Shown: positions 1 through 6,823 of the stretch, piece by piece
How the letters are laid out: every line of letters begins with the position of its first letter
Numbering within the stretch: position 1 is the first letter of the stretch
NCBI GenBank assembly: GCA_023416545.1
Contig: JAEZHO010000058.1
Coordinates: 1-11,554, forward strand
Reading direction: 5' to 3'
DNA length: 11,554 bases
Source of the DNA: Pseudomonadota bacterium
GTDB lineage: Bacteria > Pseudomonadota > Alphaproteobacteria > Rhizobiales > Rhizobiaceae
Made by a program: the position numbers and the translations under genes
The notes under the pieces: generated by a model
Database searches by the model: none
What the model was told of the DNA's origin: nothing
Seen by the model: only the letters and a program-made list of their open reading frames with translations

Positions 1-2102
1 CGACGCGACTGCCGGTGCCCGCTCCCCGCGACGTCACGATCAATGCCCTGGACATCAAGGGCCGGCCGCTCGCCTCCGGAACGCTGCGGTTCGCATCCGG
101 AGCCGCGACGGCCACCGCCGAGATCGAGGCGCCGTTCGAATTGCGCAACGATTTTGCCCGTCTCGGGATCGACGGCATCGCCACAGCGGGCGCCGCCCAT
201 CTCCTCGACGACGGCTTCAAGCGCCGCCGGGTCGCGCTGCTGTCGGGCGAGGTCGGCGACGATTTCCAGCCGCTGCTTCAGCCGCTCTATTATATCAGCC
301 GGGCGCTGGAGCCCTATGCGGACCTGATCGAGCCGACCACGGCCGACCTTTCGACCTCCATTCCGCAGGTGCTTGCGCTCAATCCCTCGGCAATCATCAT
401 GGCCGATATCGGACGGCTTCCGGCCGGTACCTACGACCCGATCATGGAGTGGATCTCGCGCGGCGGGACGCTGATCCGTTTCGCCGGCCCCCGCCTGGCC
501 GCCGCCCCCGCCGACGATCCGCTGGTGCCCGTCATGCTGCGCCAGGGCGAACGCACGCTCGGCGGCGCTCTGTCCTGGTCGGAACCCCAGCCGCTCGCCG
601 ACTTCCCCGACTTCGGTCCCTTCGCCGGAATGCCCCGCGCCTCCGACATCACGATCAGCCGACAGGTACTGGCCGAACCCTCGCCTGACCTCGCCGAGCG
701 CACCTGGGCGAGCCTCGCCGACGGGACGCCGCTGGTGACCACCCGGGACCAGGAGGCAGGCCGCATCGTCCTCTTCCACACGAGCGCCGAGGCCACGTGG
801 TCGAACCTGCCGCTCTCCGGAAACTTCGTGGAAATGCTGCGCCGCCTCGTGCAGATGGCGCGGGCCGGCGGCGCGACGACGACCGGCGGAACCGAAGCCG
901 GGGTCAGCCTTCCCCCATACCGGCTCCTCGGCGCCGACGGCATCCTGTCGAGCGAGACGGGCACCGCCAAGCCGATCTCCGTCGCGACGGGCGAGGTCCC
1001 GGTCGCGAGCTTCGACCATCCGCCGGGTCTCTACGGCAGCGAGGACGGGTTCACCGCCGTCAACCTGCTGGCCGCCGGCACCGAGCTTTCCCCGTTCGAT
1101 CCCGTGCTCTCGGGCCGACCGGTGGTCCGGGAGACGCTGATCGGCGAGGAAGCGACCTCGCTCCGGCCGCTCCTTTTCGCCATCGCCTTTGCCCTGATCC
1201 TTCTGGACAGCCTCGCGGTCCTCTTCATCAACGGCGCGTTTTCCCGCCTGCCGCGCTTCTCGCGCCGGGCGGCTCCCGCCGTTGCGGCTCTGGCAGCACT
1301 CTGGCTCCTCTCCGCGCCCGAGGCCGGACATGCGCAGGATGCAAGGCCCGGCGATGACCTCGTCATGCAACGCCTCGACACGACGCATCTCGCCTATGTC
1401 GTGACCGGCGAAGCAGAGGTGGACCGCCTGTCGGAACAGGGACTGGAAGGGCTTACCCAGTTCCTCACCTATCGCACCACCCTGGAACCTGGGGAGCCGG
1501 TGGGTCTCGACATCGCCACCGACGAACTCTCCTTCTACCCGATCATCTACTGGCCGGTTTCCGCCAATGCGCCCATGCCCTCGCCGGCCGCCATATCGCG
1601 GATCGACGCCTATATGCGCAACGGCGGGACGGTCCTCTTCGATACGCGCGACCAGTTCTCCGGCCTCGACAGCTACGGCGCGACCACGCCGAACGGCGAG
1701 CGCCTCCAGGCGATCCTCGCCAATATCGACATCCCGCCGCTGGAGCCGACGCCCGAAGACCATGTGCTGGCCCGCGCCTTCTACCTGCTGAACGACTTTC
1801 CCGGCCGCTATTCCGGCAGCCCGCTCTGGGTGGAGGCACGCCAGGAGGCGGCCCAGACCAACAGCGAACTGTCGTCCACGGGCGACGGCGTGACGCCGCT
1901 GCTGATCACCGCCAACGATTTCGCCGGCGCCTGGGCGGTCGACATGCAGGGCAATTCCGTGCTCCCGACCGTCCCCGCGGACGGCATGCAGCGCGAATAT
2001 GCCTACCGGGCGGGCGTCAACATTATGATGTACATGCTGACCGGCAACTACAAGTCCGACCAGGTCCACGTCCCGGACCTCCTGGAACGGCTGGGCCAGT
2101 AG
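1..2102 (+). CDS. DUF4159-domain membrane protein of a MoxR-type cluster (5' end cut off by window)
   Basis: The reading frame is open from base 3, so the true start lies upstream; about 699 residues are visible. This fits the C-terminal three quarters of the roughly 900-residue BatA/DUF4159 proteins of alphaproteobacteria. Residue numbers here count from the GTG at base 15. Residues about 72-165 form a Rossmann/GATase-like region starting at VALLSGEV and including EWISRGGTLIRFAGPR. Two hydrophobic segments follow at about 384-405 and 420-435, separated by an Arg-rich loop (RLPRFSRR). By the positive-inside rule this loop is cytoplasmic, so the domains on both sides should be periplasmic. The second segment ends in AGHA-QDA, resembling a signal peptidase site. 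The DUF4159 domain occupies about 445-690 (THLAYVVTGEAEVD, DAYMRNGGTVLFDTRD). No cysteine is seen. The family sits in MoxR/DUF58/VWA clusters linked to the cell envelope; its biochemical role is unknown. The next gene starts 10 bases after the stop, so the two are probably cotranscribed. Confidence 0.85.
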   Translation, partial: TRLPVPAPRDVTINALDIKGRPLASGTLRFASGAATATAEIEAPFELRNDFARLGIDGIATAGAAHLLDDGFKRRRVALLSGEVGDDFQPLLQPLYYISRALEPYADLIEPTTADLSTSIPQVLALNPSAIIMADIGRLPAGTYDPIMEWISRGGTLIRFAGPRLAAAPADDPLVPVMLRQGERTLGGALSWSEPQPLADFPDFGPFAGMPRASDITISRQVLAEPSPDLAERTWASLADGTPLVTTRDQEAGRIVLFHTSAEATWSNLPLSGNFVEMLRRLVQMARAGGATTTGGTEAGVSLPPYRLLGADGILSSETGTAKPISVATGEVPVASFDHPPGLYGSEDGFTAVNLLAAGTELSPFDPVLSGRPVVRETLIGEEATSLRPLLFAIAFALILLDSLAVLFINGAFSRLPRFSRRAAPAVAALAALWLLSAPEAGHAQDARPGDDLVMQRLDTTHLAYVVTGEAEVDRLSEQGLEGLTQFLTYRTTLEPGEPVGLDIATDELSFYPIIYWPVSANAPMPSPAAISRIDAYMRNGGTVLFDTRDQFSGLDSYGATTPNGERLQAILANIDIPPLEPTPEDHVLARAFYLLNDFPGRYSGSPLWVEARQEAAQTNSELSSTGDGVTPLLITANDFAGAWAVDMQGNSVLPTVPADGMQREYAYRAGVNIMMYMLTGNYKSDQVHVPDLLERLGQ

Positions 2103-2105
2103 GAG
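2101..2105 (+). promoter_or_regulatory. Ribosome binding site AGGAG overlapping the upstream stop codon
   Basis: AGGAG shares its first two bases with the TAG stop of the DUF4159 gene and lies 7 bases before the GTG at 2113. It fixes that GTG as the start and suggests translational coupling of the two membrane proteins. Confidence 0.75.
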
Positions 2106-2112
2106 TGGCATC

Positions 2113-4179
2113 GTGAACATCGGATTTGCACCATTCTTCCCCTGGCCGGTCCTCGCGGCACTCGCCGTCGTCGCCGTCCTCCTGTCGGTGCTCAGCCTGT
2201 GGCGCGGCATTCGCGGCGCAAGCCTGCGCGCCGTGGCGCTTGCGGCACTGCTCATGGCGCTGGCCAATCCCATCTTGATGCAGGAAGACCGCGAACAGCT
2301 TTCGACCGTCGTCCCGATCGTCGTCGACCGGTCGCAGAGCCAGGCCATGCCCGCCCGGCACGACCAGACCGATGCGGCGCTCGCCGTCCTGCAGGAACGC
2401 TTCGCCCGCTTTCCGCGTATCGAGACGCGGATCGTCGACGTCTCCGACGACCCGGACACCGAGACGCCGTCGACGCGCCTCTTCTCCGCCCTCGCATCGG
2501 CGACGTCCGACGTTCCCCCCGCCCGTCTAGGCGGCGCCGTATTCCTCACCGACGGACAGATCCACGACCTCCCCGAGGGCGACCAGCAACTGGGGATGGA
2601 TGCGCCGCTGCACGGGCTGATCACCGGTCACCCCGACGAATTCGACCGTCGGGTGGCCGTGACGCGCGCGCCCCGTTTCGGGATTGTCGGCGAAGAGCAG
2701 GAAATGACCCTCCGGGTCTTCGACGATGGCCGCGGCACCGGCGCTCCGGCCGATGTCACGGTGCGGATGAACGGCGAGGAGATCGCCACGCTCCAGGGAG
2801 CGCCGGGCGCCGACATTCCGTTATCCTTCACCGTCCCGCGCGGCGGCACCAATGTCATGGAGTTCTCGGTCGCCGAAGTCCCCGGCGAAGTGACGGCGGT
2901 CAACAACCGGGCCGTCCACCTGATCGACGGCATTCGCCAGAACCTGCGCGTGCTCCTTGTCTCCGGAGAGCCGCATGCGGGCGAGCGCGCCTGGCGGAAC
3001 CTCCTGAAATCCGACACCGCCGTCGATCTCGTTCACTTCACCATCCTGCGGCCGCCGGAAAAGCAGGATGGCACACCGATCAACGAGTTGTCGCTGATTG
3101 CTTTCCCCACGCGTGAACTCTTCGTCGAGAAGATCGAGGACTTCGACCTCATCATCTTCGACCGCTACACGCACCGCAATGTGCTGCCGATCCTCTACTA
3201 CGACTACATCGCCCAATATGTGCAGAACGGCGGCGCGCTCCTGATCGCCGCCGGCCCCGAGCATGCCGGCGAGAGTTCCATCGCGGCCACCCCGCTCTCA
3301 CAGGTCCTCCCCGCCGAACCGACCGGAAACATCCACAATGCCGGCTTCTACCCTCGCCTGTCCGAAGAGGGCCAGAAGCACCCGGTGACCCGCGGCCTCG
3401 ACGGCTCCGGCGACGAGCCGCCCGCCTGGGGCCGCTGGTTCCGGTCGATCGACGTGGCCGCACCCCAGGGAGAAACGGTCATGCTCGCCGACCAGGGCCG
3501 GCCGCTTCTCGTCCTCAACCGCGAGGCGGAGGGCCGCGTGGCCATGCTCCTCTCCGACCACGGCTGGCTCTGGGCCCGCGGCTTCGAAGGCGGCGGCCCG
3601 CATGCCTCGCTCTATCGCCGCATCGCCCACTGGCTGATGAAGGAACCGGACCTCGAGGAGGAGGCGCTTACCGCGCGCGCGATCGGACGCAGCCTGGAAG
3701 TGACCCGGCAGACGATCGGCGACGACCCGGGTCCCGCGACGATCACCTATCCCTCCGGCCGCAGCGAAACCGTCCCCCTCGCCGAGACCGGCCCCGGTCT
3801 CTACCGGTTCGAACGGCGGATGGAGGAAACCGGCCTGTTCGAGGTGAGGAACGGCGACATCTCCGCCCTCGTCCATGTCGGCACCGTCGATGCGCCCGAG
3901 TTCAAGGCGATGATCTCGACGGAGGAGACCCTTGCCCCCTATGCCGAGAAGACCAGGGGCCTCGTGACGCGCGTCTCCGATGGAGAAAGCCTGTCCGTGC
4001 CGGACATCCTTCCGGTGCGCGGCGCGGTTCGCGTGCAGGATCGCAACCGCATGGTCATCCGCCTCACCGACGAGACGGTGCTGCGCGGCATCAACACGAT
4101 CCCGCTGTTTGCAGGCTTCGGCGGGCTGTCGATCCTGCTCTTCGCCATCGCCGCCATGTGGTGGCGCGAAGGCCGCTAG
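2113..4179 (+). CDS. Membrane-anchored VWA / glutamine-amidotransferase-like protein
   Basis: This 688-residue protein starts at GTG with a good Shine-Dalgarno. Two N-terminal membrane segments (about 11-31 and 38-55) flank a short Arg-rich loop. A VWA-like region follows, with a DxSxS MIDAS motif (D72, S74, S76 in VDRSQSQ) and the strand LTDGQ (D147). Residues 278-400 form a GATase-1-like Rossmann region (LRVLLVSGEPHAGERAW, DLIIFDRY, YVQNGGALLIAAGPE), and HPVTRGLDG lies at 423-431. A beta-rich part (about 525-655) precedes a C-terminal membrane helix (663-683) with a basic cytoplasmic tail. The bulk is therefore predicted to be periplasmic. No cysteine is seen in the protein, so the domain cannot be a Cys-dependent amidotransferase. 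In related genomes such proteins close the MoxR/DUF58/DUF4159 cluster, sometimes annotated as glutamine amidotransferase, a name that likely misdescribes it. A role as a metal-dependent binding scaffold is inferred. Confidence 0.85.
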   Translation: MNIGFAPFFPWPVLAALAVVAVLLSVLSLWRGIRGASLRAVALAALLMALANPILMQEDREQLSTVVPIVVDRSQSQAMPARHDQTDAALAVLQERFARFPRIETRIVDVSDDPDTETPSTRLFSALASATSDVPPARLGGAVFLTDGQIHDLPEGDQQLGMDAPLHGLITGHPDEFDRRVAVTRAPRFGIVGEEQEMTLRVFDDGRGTGAPADVTVRMNGEEIATLQGAPGADIPLSFTVPRGGTNVMEFSVAEVPGEVTAVNNRAVHLIDGIRQNLRVLLVSGEPHAGERAWRNLLKSDTAVDLVHFTILRPPEKQDGTPINELSLIAFPTRELFVEKIEDFDLIIFDRYTHRNVLPILYYDYIAQYVQNGGALLIAAGPEHAGESSIAATPLSQVLPAEPTGNIHNAGFYPRLSEEGQKHPVTRGLDGSGDEPPAWGRWFRSIDVAAPQGETVMLADQGRPLLVLNREAEGRVAMLLSDHGWLWARGFEGGGPHASLYRRIAHWLMKEPDLEEEALTARAIGRSLEVTRQTIGDDPGPATITYPSGRSETVPLAETGPGLYRFERRMEETGLFEVRNGDISALVHVGTVDAPEFKAMISTEETLAPYAEKTRGLVTRVSDGESLSVPDILPVRGAVRVQDRNRMVIRLTDETVLRGINTIPLFAGFGGLSILLFAIAAMWWREGR

Positions 4180-4186
4180 CGATATC

Positions 4187-4200
4187 GCCCTTTCGGGCTT
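4187..4200 (+). terminator. Weak hairpin after the MoxR-cluster genes
   Basis: GCCC-TTTC-GGGC, a four-pair GC stem with a four-base loop, ends in TT 8 to 21 bases after the stop at 4179. The stem is short and the T-run minimal, so it may only attenuate, or be fortuitous. It is the only such structure I noticed before the next gene. Confidence 0.3.
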
Positions 4201-4256
4201 CCGCCACGCGGTCGCGGCTGCTATTGCGCACGCCTCCCGAACCGATCGGCTGTCCC

Positions 4257-4676
4257 ATGTTGCCCGAACTGACGATTACCGACCACTTCACGCCCGAGGA
4301 GGAACAGGCGATCCTCGACCGCCTGCAGGCCTACAATATCGAGAATTTCGGGCCGATGGACCGCAGGGATCTCGCCATCATCCTGCGCGACGAGGCGGGC
4401 GAGCCGGAAGGCGGGCTTCTCGGCAGAACCGGGCGCGGCTGGCTCTACGTGCAGCTGCTGTTCATTCCCGAATACCTTCGCGGCCGGGGAGTGGCGAAGA
4501 GACTGCTTGCTATGGCAGAGGACGAGGCCCGCAACCGCAGCTGCGTCGGCGCCTATCTCGACACCATGAACCCTTCGGCCCTGTCCTTCTACCTGAAGCA
4601 GGGCTACGAGCCGATCGGGCGGCTGGACGGCCTCGGCGGAGGCCATTCCGTCACCTGGCTCAAGAAGCGTCTCTGA
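4257..4676 (+). CDS. GNAT family N-acetyltransferase
   Basis: This 139-residue single-domain protein should transfer an acetyl group from acetyl-CoA to an amine; the substrate cannot be told from sequence. Acetyl-CoA binding motif A is visible at about 68-84 (LFIPEYLRGRGVAKRLL, with the R-G-R-G-V-A pyrophosphate loop). Motif B is at 109-121 (LSFYLKQGYEPIG), typical of small cytoplasmic GNATs. I chose the ATG at 4257. The frame is open back to a GTG at 4158, but that start would overlap the upstream gene and add 33 mostly basic residues with no GNAT character. The ribosome binding site before 4257 is poor. The gene follows the MoxR-cluster gene after 77 bases and faces the MFS gene tail to tail, with 6 bases between the two stops. 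It could be read through from the upstream operon. Confidence 0.85.
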   Translation: MLPELTITDHFTPEEEQAILDRLQAYNIENFGPMDRRDLAIILRDEAGEPEGGLLGRTGRGWLYVQLLFIPEYLRGRGVAKRLLAMAEDEARNRSCVGAYLDTMNPSALSFYLKQGYEPIGRLDGLGGGHSVTWLKKRL

Positions 4677-4682
4677 CCGGCG

Positions 4683-5996
4683 TCAGGCGAGCGAAAGCTC
4701 GCGGGTTTCCGCGTCGATCATGAAGGCCGCGACCGCCGCGATCACCAGCAGCCCCGCGAAGACGGCGATTGCCAGCCCGAAGCTCTGCGCCACCACGAAG
4801 GCCATCGCCGAGGGCGCGATCAGTCCGCCGAAACGGGCCATCGCGCCGGCCGCTCCCATGCCCGTCGCCCGCGACGCCGTCGGAAAGAGTTCCGGCGTGA
4901 ACGCGTAGAGGGCGCCCCATGTGCCGAGCAACGCGAAGCTCATGATCAGCAGCGACGCCCCGACCACGATGCTGCCGCTCGCCACGACGAAGAGGAAGCA
5001 TCCCGCCGCCGAGAGCAGGCAGAAGCCGACGAGCGTCGGCCGCCGTCCCCACTTCTCGACCCCGTAGGCCGCCAGCGCATAGCCGGGAAGCTGGGCGAGC
5101 GCGATCAGCACGAGGAAGCCGTAGCCGCGGACAAATCCGAAGCCCTCGCCCGCCAGTTTCGGGGGCATCCACACGAAGACCCCGTAATAGGAAATCGACA
5201 CCAGGAACCACACGGCGAGGATCAGGACGCTGCGCCGGCGAAGTTCGCCGGAAAAGATCTTCACCTCCCGAACCGGCGCCGGCTGGGCGAGCTGCTGGCT
5301 CGCCGGCAGCGTCTGCTTGCCGTTCGTCACCAGGATCTGGTCGATGATCGACTTCGCCTCGTCGGCCCGTCCCGTCCGCATCAGGTAGAGCGGCGATTCG
5401 GGCACCAGGAAGCGCAGGCCGAAGCCGATCAGCGCCGGAAGCGCCGTCACCGCGAAGATGTAGCGCCAGGCATCCTCGACGCCGATAAGGCTCGTCACCC
5501 AGGCCGCGAGCGCGACGATCAGCGTGCCGAGCGCCCAGAAGCCCTCCAGCAGCACGAGCCACCTCCCGCGGTTTCGCGCCGGCAGGAACTCCGCCATCAT
5601 CGCATAGTCGACCGGCAGCGTGCCGCCGACGGCCACCCCCGTCAGGAAGCGGAGGAGAAGCAGGATGGTGAAGTCCGGCGCGAAGATCGAGAGCGTGCCG
5701 AAGACGGCATCGGCAAGAACGGTGACGATCAGCACGTTCCGCCGGCCGATCCGGTCGGCAAGCCGGCCGAACCCGATCGCTCCGACCAGCATGCCGAGAA
5801 AGAACAGCGTTCCGGTCTGGAGCGCCTGGGGAACCGTGAGCCCGAAGGTCGCGGCGATCGAGGCCGCCGTGAAGCCGACCGCCAGCACCTGCATGGCGTC
5901 GGCTGTCCAGACCAGGCCGAATATTCCGATCAGTCGCTTCTGGTAGGTCCCTGCACCGGCGCGGTCGAGCGCCTCGTCTATGGTCACTGTCGTCAT
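4683..5996 (-). CDS. MFS transporter, metabolite:H+ symporter / NiaP-SV2-like
   Basis: This 437-residue inner-membrane transporter has the hydrophobic pattern of 12 helices in two halves with a long central loop (about 200-255). Helix 1 carries an acidic residue in TADAMQV (D33). The loop 2-3 motif of the superfamily is GRLADRIGRR (77-86). PESPLYLMRTGRADEA (199-214) precedes the central loop, and TPELFPTASRATGMG (367-381) is conserved in the second half. This pattern matches the sugar-porter-like SV2/NiaP/YdjE group, which moves small organic acids or similar metabolites with protons; the actual substrate is unknown. The start at 5996 has AGGGG 8 bases upstream. The gene lies 45 bases downstream of a GNAT gene on the same strand and probably shares its transcript. 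The pairing could mean transport of a compound that is also acetylated, but this is only a guess. Confidence 0.88.
   Translation of the reverse strand: MTTVTIDEALDRAGAGTYQKRLIGIFGLVWTADAMQVLAVGFTAASIAATFGLTVPQALQTGTLFFLGMLVGAIGFGRLADRIGRRNVLIVTVLADAVFGTLSIFAPDFTILLLLRFLTGVAVGGTLPVDYAMMAEFLPARNRGRWLVLLEGFWALGTLIVALAAWVTSLIGVEDAWRYIFAVTALPALIGFGLRFLVPESPLYLMRTGRADEAKSIIDQILVTNGKQTLPASQQLAQPAPVREVKIFSGELRRRSVLILAVWFLVSISYYGVFVWMPPKLAGEGFGFVRGYGFLVLIALAQLPGYALAAYGVEKWGRRPTLVGFCLLSAAGCFLFVVASGSIVVGASLLIMSFALLGTWGALYAFTPELFPTASRATGMGAAGAMARFGGLIAPSAMAFVVAQSFGLAIAVFAGLLVIAAVAAFMIDAETRELSLA
4687..4706 (+). terminator. GNRA-tetraloop hairpin at the tail-to-tail junction
   Basis: GCGAGC-GAAA-GCTCGC is a perfect six-pair stem closed by a GAAA tetraloop, followed by GGGTTT. 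It begins 11 bases after the plus-strand GNAT stop (4676) and lies inside the last codons of the minus-strand MFS gene. The structure and place suit termination of the GNAT transcript, but the T-run is only three bases. GAAA is a stabilising loop only when read on the plus strand, which supports a plus-strand role. Confidence 0.45.
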
Positions 5997-6041
5997 GCCA
6001 CCATCCCCTGTGTCGACGAACGCGCCGGATATCCCGCGGTC

Positions 6042-6581
6042 TCAAGCCCCCATAGAGGATGTGGTCTGGTCCCGCCAGCAAATTGTTCCCTTGAGGCGCT
6101 CATGGGCATCGGGACCCATCGGCACGATGAGCACACGTGCCGGATCGACCGGGCCCGGAAAGGCGAGCGCGCCATAGGCGACCTTCTCGAAACCGAGCGG
6201 CATGTAATAGGGAGGATCGCCCACCAGGATCACGCCTTCGGAGCCGGCGCGGCGCGCAGCCTCGATGGCGATCCGCACCAGTTCGCGGCCGATCCCCCGG
6301 TTCTTGTGGGAGGGGCGCACGGCAAGCGGCCCCAGAAGATGGCCCTTAACCGAGCCCGCGGTCACGGGTGTCATCCGCACCGATGCGATCGTCTCCCCGT
6401 CATCGGCGCAGACAAAGGAGAGCGACCTGTCATGGGGACCCTGCTCGCGGATGCGGGCTGCCGCACGCGCATGCCGCCCGGGCCCGAACGCCTCGGCGTT
6501 GATCAGCTCGATGACGTCGTCATGCGAAGCGTCCTCGGTGAGGTAGACAAGATCGTGCTTGGGCGAGAGTTGCGGAGCCAT
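6042..6581 (-). CDS. GNAT family N-acetyltransferase, YhbS-like
   Basis: This 179-residue protein is predicted to be a cytoplasmic acetyl-CoA-dependent acetyltransferase of the YhbS type (COG3153); its substrate is unknown. The core acetyl-CoA motif runs from about 82 to 101 (LLGPLAVRPSHKNRGIGREL, with NRGIGRE as the pyrophosphate-binding loop). It is followed by VILVGDPPYYMPLGFEKV (117-134), whose G-D-x-x-Y-Y-x-x-x-G-F pattern is characteristic of this subfamily. Lengths of 165-180 residues are usual. The ATG at 6581 lacks a clear ribosome binding site close by; the best purine run (AAGG) sits about 13 bases upstream. It is the first gene of a two-gene minus-strand unit with the MFS transporter and is divergent from the yqjG-like gene across a 242-base intergenic region. 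Confidence 0.88.
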   Translation of the reverse strand: MAPQLSPKHDLVYLTEDASHDDVIELINAEAFGPGRHARAAARIREQGPHDRSLSFVCADDGETIASVRMTPVTAGSVKGHLLGPLAVRPSHKNRGIGRELVRIAIEAARRAGSEGVILVGDPPYYMPLGFEKVAYGALAFPGPVDPARVLIVPMGPDAHERLKGTICWRDQTTSSMGA

Positions 6582-6654
6582 GGTGAACCGGAAGCCTTGG
6601 GATGCAGGAAACGAGTGATCGGCGGCGGCGCTCGTGGAGCGTCACGTCGGAGGA

Positions 6655-6687
6655 TCAGCGTCGTCGCAGTGCCCGTGCTTCGGTCAT
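6655..6687 (-). CDS. Possible 10-residue Arg-rich leader peptide
   Basis: On the minus strand an ATG at 6687, with AGGA 7 bases before it, opens a ten-codon frame MTEARALRRR that ends in TGA. Its stop lies 73 bases before the start codon of the GNAT gene. A sequence able to pair (6627-6643) sits about 11 bases after the stop. Four of ten codons are arginine. The spacing of ribosome binding site, ORF and downstream hairpin resembles a regulatory leader, but a frame this short can occur by chance in GC-rich DNA. No function is assigned. Confidence 0.2.
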   Translation of the reverse strand: MTEARALRRR

Positions 6688-6701
6688 GGAGGGTTCCTGA
6701 A

Positions 6702-6730
6702 TTGTGGCAAGCGCAATAGCAGCAAATAAT
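6702..6730 (+). promoter_or_regulatory. Candidate sigma-70 promoter for the yqjG-like gene
   Basis: TTGTGG (6702-6707) and AATAAT (6725-6730) are separated by exactly 17 bases and lie in a locally AT-rich patch about 95 bases before the ATG at 6824. The -10 matches TATAAT at five of six positions and the -35 matches TTGACA at three or four. It is a sequence match only, with no support from a start site. Confidence 0.35.
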
Positions 6731-6810
6731 TTCCCCGCCAAGGCAAAAACGCACTGTTCATCGTCCGGCTCTCGCAATTCGTGCCGGCTGGCGCAATTAT
6801 GTCCTGGGTA

Positions 6811-6817
6811 AGAGGAG
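6811..6817 (+). promoter_or_regulatory. Strong ribosome binding site AGAGGAG
   Basis: AGAGGAG lies 6 bases before the ATG at 6824 and fixes the start of the glutathionyl-hydroquinone reductase gene. It is among the best ribosome binding sites in the window, suggesting efficient translation. Confidence 0.8.
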
Positions 6818-6823
6818 AATTCC

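Larger units (their letters stand above)
6582..6823. other. Divergent intergenic region
   Basis: This 242-base region separates the divergent GNAT-MFS unit and the yqjG-like gene. It holds a candidate plus-strand promoter (6702-6730), a strong ribosome binding site (6811-6817), and CGCAATT repeats at 6773-6779 and 6792-6798. On the minus strand there is a possible 10-codon ORF (6655-6687), and a hairpin-forming sequence at 6627-6643. The stretch around 6700-6760 is visibly more AT-rich than its surroundings. I found no convincing minus-strand promoter. Confidence 0.6.

Noticed and set aside
4158..4256. Upstream GTG start for the first GNAT gene
   Set aside because: It would overlap the previous gene by 22 bases and add a basic, unconserved tail of 33 residues ahead of a normal GNAT start.
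4660..6081. Open frame of 473 codons on the minus strand in another frame over the MFS gene
   Set aside because: It overlaps a transporter with 12 hydrophobic segments and conserved motifs in the correct frame; its own product is Arg/Gly-rich without domains.
6600..6700. EcfG-type promoter (GGAAC-N16/17-CGTT) on the minus strand starting at GGAACC near 6692-6697
   Set aside because: The -10 spacing positions read ACGG rather than CGTT, so the match is only to the -35 half.
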